DNA from: an archaeon
Lineage (GTDB): Archaea; Nanobdellota; Nanobdellia; Woesearchaeales; WJKL01
Length of the DNA stretch: 15,070 nt
Direction of reading: 5' to 3'
Assembly: GCA_020056025.1 (NCBI GenBank)
Contig: JAGVIO010000184.1
Location: 1-15,070 of the forward strand
How positions within the stretch are numbered: the stretch's first letter is position 1; each line of letters starts with the position of its first letter. The notes beneath the pieces were generated by a model. The model saw nothing but the letters and a program-made list of their open reading frames with translations. It was not told the origin of the DNA and made no database searches. Positions 1 to 7,309 of this stretch are shown here, in pieces. Made by a program: the position numbers and the translations under genes.

Positions 1-711
1 AAAGACATACCTTATCCAGAAAATTATTCTTTATCTTTCACAGACCGCTACACATATCCAATTGTCAACTTTTCAACAGAAATTCCAGAATACAATCTTA
101 TGCTTGGCAAGAGCTCATTGCAGAGAAGCAACTACAAATATCAGGTAAAGTATACTCACCCTCCATACAATTTCTTATCTATACAAAGGATAAAAAGCCC
201 TTATACAGTAGTTTCTGGCATAAATATTTTCGAGCAGTCAAATGAAACAACAACATTCAAGACAGATTCCAATAATCTTCAGTCTTGCAAGCTTGAAATA
301 TTCAACCCTTTTGACAGAAGAATGATTAATTGCACAACAACAGAGCAAGACAAATACACTCCGGAGATTTACATAGAGACAGACAAATCAACATACAAAA
401 TTGATGAAAAAGTAAATGTGTTTGTAAATATTATGCTTGGCAATTCTAACGCCACCGGAACAGCGCAATTGACCTACGCAAATGATACAATTCCAATCGA
501 GCTTGAAGATGGCCAGGCAATGGTCAGCCTAGACCCTGTTTTAGATGGAAAATCAATAAGCATCGAATATGACAATTATTCAGCTTCGAAGCAGATTTTT
601 GTTTATGACAAGGATTATTATGTTTCATTGGCTGTGTTTGCATTTTCAATATTTTTCCTAATTTTCTTGTACAAGGCAGCAGCGCATGTATATCTAAGGA
701 GGTTGTTATGA
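1..711 (+). CDS. Membrane-anchored surface protein with Ig-like domain, 3' part (T4SS-like operon)
   Basis: The frame is open from base 1, so the start lies upstream of the window; 236 residues are visible. Most of the visible part is predicted to be extracellular and beta-rich. The stretch beginning PEIYIETDKSTYKIDEKV (about residues 122-139) resembles Ig-like or macroglobulin-type domains, which often open with a TDK..Y..GE.V pattern. At least seven N-X-S/T sequons are present, as expected of an archaeal glycosylated surface protein, and two cysteines lie 18 residues apart. A hydrophobic helix at about residues 207-225 is followed by a short basic tail (YLRRLL), so the protein is anchored at its C-terminus with the bulk outside. 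Its stop overlaps the next start as ATGA. I infer that it is the surface-exposed component of the secretion-like complex encoded downstream. An unrelated adhesin in the same operon is the alternative. Confidence 0.7.
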   Translation, partial: KDIPYPENYSLSFTDRYTYPIVNFSTEIPEYNLMLGKSSLQRSNYKYQVKYTHPPYNFLSIQRIKSPYTVVSGINIFEQSNETTTFKTDSNNLQSCKLEIFNPFDRRMINCTTTEQDKYTPEIYIETDKSTYKIDEKVNVFVNIMLGNSNATGTAQLTYANDTIPIELEDGQAMVSLDPVLDGKSISIEYDNYSASKQIFVYDKDYYVSLAVFAFSIFFLIFLYKAAAHVYLRRLL

Positions 712-1652
712 AATACATAATCTTGATTCTGATGCTTATATTTTTGCTTCCAGTCACATTTGCAGAAACAACAGGCGTGGTTTCAAAAACCTGCGCAAGC
801 ACATCCGCATATGATTATGCAGGCATTACAGAATGCCAGCTTGACAGCTATGCAATGTCAGGAAACAAGCTATTTGCAGACCAGATGCAATCTCTGGAAG
901 AAGAAGTATACGATTCAGTAAAAGCCCAAAACTTTGACTTGCTTAAGACAGTTAAATACTTTGGAATTTTCCAATACTTATTTTTCGGATTGCTGGTATT
1001 GATAACAATTCTTATAGGCTATCAATTTATGGTTAGCGCAGATAATCCACAAAAGAGGGAAGAATGCAAAAGAAGCTTTAAGTTCATTATTTTTTCAGGC
1101 GTACTTTTGGTTGCATTGCCATTGATAATTGTTGAAACATACAATTTTTCAGACGCATTAAATGCAATGGTTATGAGCAACAGCAATATCCCTTCAGATT
1201 TGACATCTTTCAAAAATATGTTCCCAACTTTCGATTCAAGCAAAGCAGGCCTTGAAGGAAGTGTTGAGAAACTTAGCAAATTATACGTTAATGTCCCTTT
1301 ATTTGCAACAATTGCAAAAGCATACATACTATCAATGAATGCAAGAAACCTTTTATTGCTTTTCCTTATTTCAACATCACCTATAATTTTGCTTTTGTTC
1401 ATCTCATCATTGACAAGAGAATATGGAAAATTAATGATATATCTTTTTGCATTAGAATTAATTTACCCTGTTGCATGCATACTTACAATACATTTTTCGC
1501 TTGTCCTTTCAGGAGTTCCAGTGAAAATGATGATACTTTCAAGCGCATTAATGCTTAGCGTTGCATTCCATATAATTTTGATACTTGCAACAATAATCAA
1601 GGCATCAGTTACAGTTGTAAATCAGATAAGACTTCAAGAGGTTGATAAATAA
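708..1652 (+). CDS. Polytopic membrane protein, VirB2-pilin-like hairpin plus VirB6-like C-terminal part
   Basis: This 314-aa protein starts with a clear signal sequence (hydrophobic residues 4-16, probable cleavage after TFA near residue 19). A short cysteine-containing exterior segment follows, then a two-helix hairpin (about 85-109 and 124-143) joined by a charged loop with SADNPQKREECKRS. That loop and spacing are typical of VirB2/TrbC-type T4SS pilins, in which a small polar loop separates two long hydrophobic helices. After a polar stretch there are three more membrane helices (about 214-233, 241-268, 271-299), reminiscent of the polytopic VirB6/TrbL channel component or crenarchaeal CedA. 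It overlaps the upstream gene by 4 bases and the next by 1 base (TAATG), so translation is probably coupled. The T4SS assignment rests on topology, loop composition and gene context, not on a diagnostic motif. Confidence 0.6.
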   Translation: MKYIILILMLIFLLPVTFAETTGVVSKTCASTSAYDYAGITECQLDSYAMSGNKLFADQMQSLEEEVYDSVKAQNFDLLKTVKYFGIFQYLFFGLLVLITILIGYQFMVSADNPQKREECKRSFKFIIFSGVLLVALPLIIVETYNFSDALNAMVMSNSNIPSDLTSFKNMFPTFDSSKAGLEGSVEKLSKLYVNVPLFATIAKAYILSMNARNLLLLFLISTSPIILLLFISSLTREYGKLMIYLFALELIYPVACILTIHFSLVLSGVPVKMMILSSALMLSVAFHIILILATIIKASVTVVNQIRLQEVDK

Positions 1653-2599
1653 TGGCAGGGTTTGAAATTCCACGAAATTTGACAAAGTATGCAGAAGAAT
1701 TCCTTTTTGGGCTGTCATTAAAACAGTTCGTATATGCTGGAGGATTTACATTAGCATCATTTTTGATTTATACTTATCTAAGTAAGATCATAAGCCCATG
1801 GATAATTGCAATCATAATCTTGCCGATTGCAGCATTAGGCATAATGTTTGTCTTCTTTGACTTGGAAACAAAGATAAAAGCGCAGTTTAACCTGAAAAAA
1901 AGCCTGTACAAGGCAAGCTACTTTGACGGCCATGTCAGCACATTCATTGATGTGGACGAAATAAAGGAAAAAACAGTCATACTGAAGCGAGGCACATTGC
2001 TTGGCATAATCGAGGTAAAGCCAATTGACTTCTTTATTTTGGGAAAAGAAGAAAGAGAAAGAGTCATGAACTCATACCAGAACTGGCTTAGGAGCATAGA
2101 TTATTATGTTCAGATTCTGTCAAGATCAGTTGATGTTGACCTTGAAAAATGGCTGAAGAATATAAAGAAGAAAGCGCCTAAGGAAAACCAGGAAAGATTA
2201 AGCTCTTTTTCAAAATGGGTGAATGAAGAGGTTGCAAATAACAATGTCAGGAACAGGACATTTTACATTATAATCCCAGAAAAAGCAGAGATAGCAAAAA
2301 GGCCGTTCATTGAAGAACTGAAATCAATCTTTACAGGCCAGTATACAAATCTTTCAGCCAATTTTGATTTCAAGAAGAGCAAAAAGGCATTGAGGAGCAA
2401 CATAACAAACTGCATTGAAACATTAAGCAAATGCGGTTTAAATGCAAGAAGGCTGAAGACAAACGAATTGTTAGGCCTTTATTCAGCATATTTCACAAAC
2501 CAGAGCAAGATAAACAAGACAGTGCTTTCTCCGATAATAGAGCTTAATACTAAAAGCATGGAAGAGCAGGAAAAATATTATCAGAGGCTTAAAAAATGA
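1652..2599 (+). CDS. PrgI/VirB3-like membrane protein fused to a VirB4-N-like cytoplasmic domain
   Basis: This 315-aa protein opens with FEIPRNLTKYAEEFLFGLSL, close in pattern to the N-terminus of PrgI-family proteins, the VirB3 equivalents of many Gram-positive, CPR and archaeal T4SSs. Two membrane helices follow (about 24-44 and 48-69). The rest is soluble. VILKRGTLLGIIEVKPIDFF (109-128) and the downstream Q-NWLRSIDYYVQILSRS pattern resemble the N-terminal domain of VirB4/TraC-type proteins that binds the inner-membrane complex. There is no P-loop, so it is not itself an ATPase. It overlaps the next gene as ATGA. I infer that it anchors the VirB4 ATPase encoded at 3237-5258 to the membrane. 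The PrgI-like part is well supported; the VirB4-N label for the soluble part is a pattern-level call. Confidence 0.65.
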   Translation: MAGFEIPRNLTKYAEEFLFGLSLKQFVYAGGFTLASFLIYTYLSKIISPWIIAIIILPIAALGIMFVFFDLETKIKAQFNLKKSLYKASYFDGHVSTFIDVDEIKEKTVILKRGTLLGIIEVKPIDFFILGKEERERVMNSYQNWLRSIDYYVQILSRSVDVDLEKWLKNIKKKAPKENQERLSSFSKWVNEEVANNNVRNRTFYIIIPEKAEIAKRPFIEELKSIFTGQYTNLSANFDFKKSKKALRSNITNCIETLSKCGLNARRLKTNELLGLYSAYFTNQSKINKTVLSPIIELNTKSMEEQEKYYQRLKK

Positions 2600-3234
2600 A
2601 AAACACAAGCATGTTCAATGATGTTTTGCAGATAATGAAGATTGACAAAGACACAGTCGTATTCAATGATGGGGCAATTGCAGCAGTGCTTCAGGTTAAG
2701 TTGAGGCTTCCTAAAAAGGCAGAAAGAGCAGATCAATTGAAGGCAATGGCGAGCTTCAGGCTATGGCTTGACACTTTGCACTATCCTGTGCAGATCACAT
2801 CAAGGACAGTGAACGAGGGCTTGAAAGACAGGCTCATGGTCTTCAAGGCAAATACAGAGGTTTTCATAAAAAAGAAAAAAGATTACAAGGACAATTTGTC
2901 TGACTTCAACAGGTTCTACAAATGGCTGGAAATCCATATGCTGAAAAATGGCAAAGTAGAGAGGTTATGCTATATTGTAATCCCACATTATCCTTATTAC
3001 AAAAATAAAAGTGAGATAAAAAAGCTGAAGAATTTTGACAATTCAGCATCATTGCTGAATTCCCGTGCAGAAAATGCAGTTTCATTGCTGAAAAATGCAA
3101 AATTAGATGCAATAAAGATGGACAATGGGCAGCTGAAGAACCTTTACAGATCATTCTTTGAATTTTCATTCTATAATAAAGGGAAATATGAAACAATAAA
3201 CGATTGTATACAAACATGGAGACAGGAGGGATAA
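2596..3234 (+). CDS. Soluble VirB4-N-like domain protein, paralogue of the preceding gene product's C-terminal domain
   Basis: This 212-aa protein has no membrane helix and no P-loop. Its N-terminal half repeats the layout of the soluble domain of the preceding protein: a short strand, then VVFNDGAIAAVLQVKLRLP (compare VILKRGTLLGIIEVKPIDFF), a helix, FRLWLDTLHYPVQITSRTVN (compare YQNWLRSIDYYVQILSRSVD), a lysine-rich helix, KWLEIHMLKNGK..RLCYIVIP (compare KWVNEEVANNNVRNRTFYIIIP) and an LLN.A..L.NAKL-type helical end. It is therefore a tandem domain duplicate that lost or never had the PrgI part. It overlaps the upstream gene by 4 bases and ends 2 bases before the VirB4 start. I infer a structural or adaptor role around the VirB4 hexamer. 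Its biochemical function is unknown. Confidence 0.6.
   Translation: MKNTSMFNDVLQIMKIDKDTVVFNDGAIAAVLQVKLRLPKKAERADQLKAMASFRLWLDTLHYPVQITSRTVNEGLKDRLMVFKANTEVFIKKKKDYKDNLSDFNRFYKWLEIHMLKNGKVERLCYIVIPHYPYYKNKSEIKKLKNFDNSASLLNSRAENAVSLLKNAKLDAIKMDNGQLKNLYRSFFEFSFYNKGKYETINDCIQTWRQEG
3225..3229 (+). promoter_or_regulatory. GGAGG ribosome binding site setting the VirB4 start
   Basis: A perfect GGAGG lies 7 bases before the ATG at 3237 and inside the end of the upstream gene. It favours this ATG over the in-frame ATG at 3204, which has no such site and would add 11 residues of unlikely sequence. Confidence 0.7.
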
Positions 3235-3236
3235 AA

Positions 3237-5258
3237 ATGAAATTCAATTTTTTAAGCAAAAAGTCAGAGACAGATTTTGTTCTTGACGAAATAACAGACT
3301 ATCTCAGAAGGAAAAAGATAATGCTTCCGGCTGAGTTTGACAAAATCTGCAAAAATCTCAGCGAAGAAGAAAAGAACACAATAAGGTCAAAGCTTAGGCA
3401 GCAAGGCTATGTCATCAATGAAGACATGATTGAATATAGCGACAAAAGCAAGCCAGTCAATGCGATAAAAGATAATGAGCTTATGGAATATCTGATAAAG
3501 CCGGATTTTGTAAGCACAGATGAAGACATAATCCAGGTCGGAAACCAATTCTATAAAGGAGTTGTAGCTTCTGGCTTTCCAGCCACAGTTGGTGAAAATT
3601 GGCTTGGAGAGCTGACACAGGAAAAGAGAAATATGGACTTCAGCTTGTTCATTGAGCCAAGCTCAATCAGGGCAATTGAAATCTATTTAAACAAGCAATT
3701 GCAAAAAGTTGAAAATGATTTGTACAAATATCAGCAGAAAGGCGTTTCAAATCCTGCATTGGAAGCAAGGAAAAAGCAGTTGACAGAGCAGCTGAAAAAC
3801 ATCTTGACAGGAGCATACAAGCTCTACAAGATGTCTCTTCATATAACTGCCAAAGGCAAGAATAAGGAAGAAGCAACTCAGTTGGGCGGAAAGATTGTCA
3901 ATTCCCTGCACTCAAAAGGCATTGAGACAAAATATACAACAAAATACAATGAGCAGTTGCTGAAATCAATAATCCCATGCGGAATAAAGCACCTTAACAG
4001 CAGGGAGATATTGGTTCCAGGACCAGCTGCAGCAGCATCATTCCCATTTTCATCAAGCTTTTATGATGTTGATGAAGATGACGGAGTATTGCTTGGCTTC
4101 AACAGCAACAATATTCCTGTTGCAAAGTCAATCTGGAAACTGCCAAAATATGTAGGCACAGTCATCGGCGCATCAGGCTCTGGAAAAAGCTTTGCGACAA
4201 AAGCATTGATACTCAATGATTCAATGGTCAATGGCAGCAAGGTGTTTATCCTTGACCCTGAAGATGAATACACAGACATGTGCAAGAACATTAACGAGTC
4301 GCAGGTAATAAGATTAAGGAGAGATTCAAAAAACATCCCGAATATCCTTTCTTTGATGGGCGGCTCATTGCATGACAAGCTTGAAGGAGTGCCAAATATA
4401 TTTGGCGTTTTACTTGGAGGGCTGTCTGTAACACAAAAACCATTGCTTGAGCAGGCAATCATCAAGACTTACACATTGAAAGGCATAACTGAAACAAATG
4501 AAAAAACATGGAAAAAGATGCCTCCAAAATTGAGCGATTTGTTGGCTGTACTGAAATCCTGCAAAAAGAAATGCTCTGACTATAATCTTAAATCAGAATA
4601 TGAAATGATGATCAGCAGGCTTTCAAGATACACAGAAGGCATTTTCAGGTTTATGAACACAAACGGCGAAGGAATCAATCCGAATGCAAGGTTCAATGTT
4701 ATTGAATTCAAGCAGATGCCTGAAGAAGTAAGGCCTGTGCTTATGATGATCCTGCTGGAATTCATAAAGACAAAGTTCACATCTGACAAAGAGAAAAAGA
4801 TGCTTGTGCTTGACGAAGCATGGCGTGTCCTGAAGAACAAGCAGGAATCTGCTTACATCGAAGGATTCGCAAGGACATTCAGAAAGATAAACGGCTCATT
4901 GATACTTATCACCCAGAGTGTTGCAGAGCTCAAAGGATGCCCAGAAGGAAAAGCATATCTTGCAAACTCGGCATTTGCATACATCCTGAAAACAGAAGGC
5001 ATTGTGCTGGAGGAAACAGCAGAGATGTTCAACCTCAATGATACAGAGAAAGAGATAATCTCAAATGCAAAGCAGGGCGAAGGAATACTTATCTGGGGAA
5101 AGAGTCATCACAAAATACAGGTCAAGGTTGATCCTGTGACACATGAATTGATAACAACAAATCCAGAAGAGCTGAAGAAGATCAAGGCAAAAAAGCAAGA
5201 AGCTGGAAAAGAAAAGAATACAGCTAAGAAGAGGGCAAAGCATGAAAGAAAGAGATAA
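3237..5258 (+). CDS. virB4: VirB4-family T4SS ATPase
   Basis: This 673-aa VirB4/TraC/TrbE-type AAA+ ATPase would power assembly or transport in a type IV secretion or conjugation machine at the cytoplasmic membrane. The order is: a charged N-terminal extension of about 80 residues that may form a small helical or winged-helix domain; a VirB4-N domain from about residue 90 (IIQVGNQFYKGVVASGFP, then WLGELTQE and a long helical hairpin near 150-190); and the RecA-like ATPase with Walker A GASGSGKS at 311-318 and Walker B MLVLDEAW at 522-529 (D526, E527). ITQS near 570 fits the downstream polar strand of this fold. The last 30 residues are a lysine-rich, probably disordered tail. The length is normal for the family. 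The start at 3237 follows GGAGG. The 3' end overlaps the Lrp gene by 17 bases. Whether it transfers DNA or protein cannot be told from the sequence. Confidence 0.88.
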   Translation: MKFNFLSKKSETDFVLDEITDYLRRKKIMLPAEFDKICKNLSEEEKNTIRSKLRQQGYVINEDMIEYSDKSKPVNAIKDNELMEYLIKPDFVSTDEDIIQVGNQFYKGVVASGFPATVGENWLGELTQEKRNMDFSLFIEPSSIRAIEIYLNKQLQKVENDLYKYQQKGVSNPALEARKKQLTEQLKNILTGAYKLYKMSLHITAKGKNKEEATQLGGKIVNSLHSKGIETKYTTKYNEQLLKSIIPCGIKHLNSREILVPGPAAAASFPFSSSFYDVDEDDGVLLGFNSNNIPVAKSIWKLPKYVGTVIGASGSGKSFATKALILNDSMVNGSKVFILDPEDEYTDMCKNINESQVIRLRRDSKNIPNILSLMGGSLHDKLEGVPNIFGVLLGGLSVTQKPLLEQAIIKTYTLKGITETNEKTWKKMPPKLSDLLAVLKSCKKKCSDYNLKSEYEMMISRLSRYTEGIFRFMNTNGEGINPNARFNVIEFKQMPEEVRPVLMMILLEFIKTKFTSDKEKKMLVLDEAWRVLKNKQESAYIEGFARTFRKINGSLILITQSVAELKGCPEGKAYLANSAFAYILKTEGIVLEETAEMFNLNDTEKEIISNAKQGEGILIWGKSHHKIQVKVDPVTHELITTNPEELKKIKAKKQEAGKEKNTAKKRAKHERKR

Positions 5259-5688
5259 TCAGATACTTGCAAAGCTAAGGGAAGATTCAAGAAAAAGCCT
5301 GTCAGAGATAGGAAAAGAATTAGGCATGCCGACTTCAACTGTCTTTGACAGAGTCAACAGCCTGAAAAAGCAGGGTCTGATAACAAAATGCACAGCCTTG
5401 ATGGATTATTCAAAAGCAGGCTACAACTATGTTGTGAATCTGGTGTTAAGAGTAGACAGCCAGGACAAGCAGAGCCTAAAGGCATTCTTGCTCGAGCAGC
5501 AGAATGTGAATAACCTCTACGAAGCAAATGACGGCTATGTCTTTTTGCTTGACACAATACATAACAATATGAAGGATTATGTCATGTTCAGGGAATTATT
5601 GAAGTCAAGGTTTAAGCTGAAAGAGCTGCATGAAAATATCATATTGGAAGACCTAAAAAGAGAAGCCTTCATAAATAATCCAGACTGA
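5242..5688 (+). CDS. Lrp/AsnC-family transcriptional regulator
   Basis: This 148-aa protein has the Lrp/AsnC layout. An N-terminal winged helix-turn-helix begins MKERDNQILAKLREDSRKSL and continues with SEIGKELGMPTSTVFDRVNS, and the wing ends LITKCTAL. An alpha-beta RAM/AsnC effector domain follows (about residues 60-135: YVVNLVLRVD...VNNLYEANDGYVFLLDTI). The first ATG is required because the next methionine (residue 29) would cut off the first helix. It shares 17 bases with the end of virB4, so it is very likely co-transcribed and may regulate the secretion-like operon or itself. Archaeal members often sense amino acids and bind as dimers or octamers, but no ligand can be assigned here. The stop codon directly abuts the stop of the opposing deoxyhypusine synthase gene. 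Confidence 0.88.
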   Translation: MKERDNQILAKLREDSRKSLSEIGKELGMPTSTVFDRVNSLKKQGLITKCTALMDYSKAGYNYVVNLVLRVDSQDKQSLKAFLLEQQNVNNLYEANDGYVFLLDTIHNNMKDYVMFRELLKSRFKLKELHENIILEDLKREAFINNPD

Positions 5689-6681
5689 TCACTTTGCAAA
5701 CGTCGCAGCAACAAGCAAGGGAAAAGCGATTGCTGCATCGCAAATTACTTTTGCTCTTGGAGCATTCGGCTTTATCTTTGCCCAGCTTACTGCCTCTTCC
5801 TGGTTTCCGCCAGAATCAGATGCGTCATGCTCTGTTGCAGTTGTGATATACACCATATAATCAAATCCTTCCTTGAAGATGTTTGCATTAAGGATATAAT
5901 GTTTAGGTGTTCCTCCTCCAAGCGCAATCCCTGCTGTCTTCTCAGAATTCAATGTATAATTTATCAGCTTTTCATGGTCAGCTCCAACATCAATTACAAA
6001 CTCCTTGTTTTGCCTTCTGTAAAAATAAGATATATCTCCGATTGCTCCATCTACAATTCCAGGGCAATAGACAGGAATCTCATTTTTATAAGCCCAGTAA
6101 AGATAAGAGTTTTCTTTGTCATAATCTTTTCTTTCAGAAATGTGCTTTCCCATCATCCATGCAATCCTTGAAGGTGTTATCAGGATTTTCCTCTCGCGAA
6201 AATCTTTCAGCAGTTCATCAAACACCTCTCTTATAAAAAATTCAAAATAAGAATAATGCTCATTTGTTGTAAATACATTGCCTATTCTTCCAACACCAAG
6301 CTCAAGCAAAGTTTCACCTTTTGCGTCAAAATGCCCTACTCTGAATGGCATATGCGCTTTTATAGCATCTTCTTCAGCTCCTCCTGCAGAAGTGCACAAA
6401 ATAGCAACCTTCTTATTCTTTGCAAGATAAGTTATTGTTTCACGAACACCAGATGAGATCATGTTTGAAGTGAATGACAGGTATATCGGCACTTTCTCTC
6501 TTATCATTATATCCACAATACCAACAGCAGCTCCAAGATTTGCAGCCTGTATCCCTGTGCTTGAAAAGGATTTTACAAACTTCTCAAATTCGAATTTTCC
6601 TTTGAAGTCATAGCCTTTTATCTCAGGCACATTGCTCAAGTCAACTGGTTTTTTGATTTGATAGTATAATTTTTTATCCAT
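5689..6681 (-). CDS. dys: Deoxyhypusine synthase
   Basis: This 330-aa enzyme transfers the 4-aminobutyl group of spermidine, with NAD, to a specific lysine of translation factor aIF5A, the first step of hypusine formation. The whole length matches the family. NAD- and spermidine-site segments are visible: LSFTSNMISSGVRE (68-81), CTSAGGAEEDAIK (96-108), PGIVDGAIGD (207-216), and the catalytic-lysine segment GGGTPKHYIL with K260 (equivalent to human K329). EHDASDSGGNQEEAVSWAKI (284-303) is the usual C-terminal signature. The start ATG is preceded by a GAGGC ribosome site at 6692-6688. The gene is convergent with the Lrp regulator with no intervening base and divergent from the gene at 6873. The aIF5A gene is not in the window. 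Confidence 0.96.
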   Translation of the reverse strand: MDKKLYYQIKKPVDLSNVPEIKGYDFKGKFEFEKFVKSFSSTGIQAANLGAAVGIVDIMIREKVPIYLSFTSNMISSGVRETITYLAKNKKVAILCTSAGGAEEDAIKAHMPFRVGHFDAKGETLLELGVGRIGNVFTTNEHYSYFEFFIREVFDELLKDFRERKILITPSRIAWMMGKHISERKDYDKENSYLYWAYKNEIPVYCPGIVDGAIGDISYFYRRQNKEFVIDVGADHEKLINYTLNSEKTAGIALGGGTPKHYILNANIFKEGFDYMVYITTATEHDASDSGGNQEEAVSWAKIKPNAPRAKVICDAAIAFPLLVAATFAK

Positions 6682-6710
6682 GATATAGCCTCGTTATATT
6701 TTTGAACAGA

Positions 6711-6730
6711 TTATATTACTTATCTATAGC
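6711..6730 (-). promoter_or_regulatory. Candidate TATA region for dys
   Basis: On the minus strand this stretch reads GCTATAGATAAGTAATATAA. The upstream box, CTATAGATA, would place the transcript start near 6700 and keep the GAGGC ribosome site in a short leader. The nearer TAATATAA would start the transcript on top of that site. Neither is a strong consensus. Confidence 0.35.
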
Positions 6731-6819
6731 TTAATCTAAACATCTCTCAAAAGAATTCTAAGACCCACTCATCCTTACTGTATCCAAAAAGTTCATTTTT
6801 AGCAGAAAAATAGGAAAAA

Positions 6820-6829
6820 ATATATAAAT
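6820..6829 (+). promoter_or_regulatory. TATA box of the 6873 gene
   Basis: ATATATAAAT with a purine-rich BRE-like GGAAAAA just upstream is a near-ideal archaeal promoter. A start about 26 bases downstream, near 6850, gives a leader of roughly 23 bases that includes the AAGGTGGT ribosome site. Confidence 0.75.
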
Positions 6830-6860
6830 CTATGCAAAAATAAACGAATTATCAAATACA

Positions 6861-6868
6861 AAGGTGGT
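6861..6868 (+). promoter_or_regulatory. Ribosome binding site AAGGTGGT that decides the start
   Basis: An in-frame GTG at 6864 lies inside this strong anti-16S-type sequence. Spacing makes the ATG at 6873 the real start, with the GTG being part of the ribosome site. Confidence 0.7.
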
Positions 6869-6872
6869 TTTA

Positions 6873-7298
6873 ATGGTAGCTATAATAGGAGTCAATATTA
6901 ACAAAATTAGCGTAGAAAAGGTAAAGCCGTTAGTAGGCAACATAAACATAAGCAATAATATTTCTGTAAAAGACATGGAAGAGCTGAAGCTCAATCTTGA
7001 CACAGCAAAGCAAAAAGGCCTGAAATTCACATTCAGCTTCCTGTCTGACTATGGCCCTAAGCTTGCATCAATTGCGCTTGAAGGCGAAGTGAATGCAGTT
7101 GAAGATACAAAAAAAGTAGATGATATGTTAAAGACCTGGAAAAAAAACAAAGAAATTGACAAGGAAGTCATGACAGCTGTATTGAATGTTGCGTTGACAA
7201 AGTGCAATATAGAGGCTTTGATATTAAGCCAGCATGTAAACCTTCCTTCGCCGATTCCGATGCCAAAAGTTGAGGCAAAGCCAGCAGAATCAAAATAA
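6873..7298 (+). CDS. Small beta-rich protein of unknown function, LPSPIPMP C-terminal motif
   Basis: This 141-aa soluble protein has no signal or membrane segment. The N-terminal two thirds look like a beta sheet with alternating hydrophobic strands: MVAIIGVNINKISVEKVKP, NINISNNISVKDMEEL, LKFTFSFLSDY and ASIALEGEVNAV. An amphipathic helical region follows (VDDMLKTWKKNKEIDKEVMT, then VLNVALTKCNIEALILSQHV). The C-terminus is proline-rich (NLPSPIPMPKVEAKPAESK). This order, strands then a helix then a short proline-rich strand, is loosely reminiscent of the SecB export-chaperone fold and of small archaeal SecB-like proteins, but I do not recognise the family with confidence. It has its own strong promoter and lies alone between dys and cdc48, so it is probably a well-expressed, monocistronic housekeeping gene. 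Confidence 0.8.
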   Translation: MVAIIGVNINKISVEKVKPLVGNINISNNISVKDMEELKLNLDTAKQKGLKFTFSFLSDYGPKLASIALEGEVNAVEDTKKVDDMLKTWKKNKEIDKEVMTAVLNVALTKCNIEALILSQHVNLPSPIPMPKVEAKPAESK

Positions 7299-7309
7299 CT
7301 AGCAAAATG

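Noticed and set aside
3204..3236. Longer VirB4 start at the ATG at 3204
   Set aside because: It overlaps the upstream gene, lacks a ribosome site and adds MYTNMETGGIK, whereas GGAGG sits correctly before the ATG at 3237.
1652..5258. Genes 1652-2599, 2596-3234 and virB4 as frameshifted fragments of one gene
   Set aside because: Each has its own start with typical 4-base overlaps or a ribosome site, the two small proteins repeat the same domain, and VirB4 is complete on its own.
4820..5338. Short reading frames on both strands over the virB4 3' half and the Lrp start
   Set aside because: They are shadows of strong VirB4 and Lrp coding sequence, with no ribosome sites and biased composition.
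1..5688. Integrated conjugative plasmid or insertion sequence
   Set aside because: No relaxase, integrase, transposase, terminal inverted repeats or attachment duplications are visible in the window.
5827..6456. Plus-strand reading frames inside dys
   Set aside because: They lie antisense to a full, well-conserved deoxyhypusine synthase and have no recognisable protein features.
6864..6872. GTG start for the 6873 gene
   Set aside because: The GTG belongs to the AAGGTGGT ribosome site; the ATG at 6873 is correctly spaced.
6682..6872. tRNA or other RNA gene in the dys/6873 intergenic region
   Set aside because: No cloverleaf, GTTCRA box or long hairpin could be found; promoter elements explain the region.
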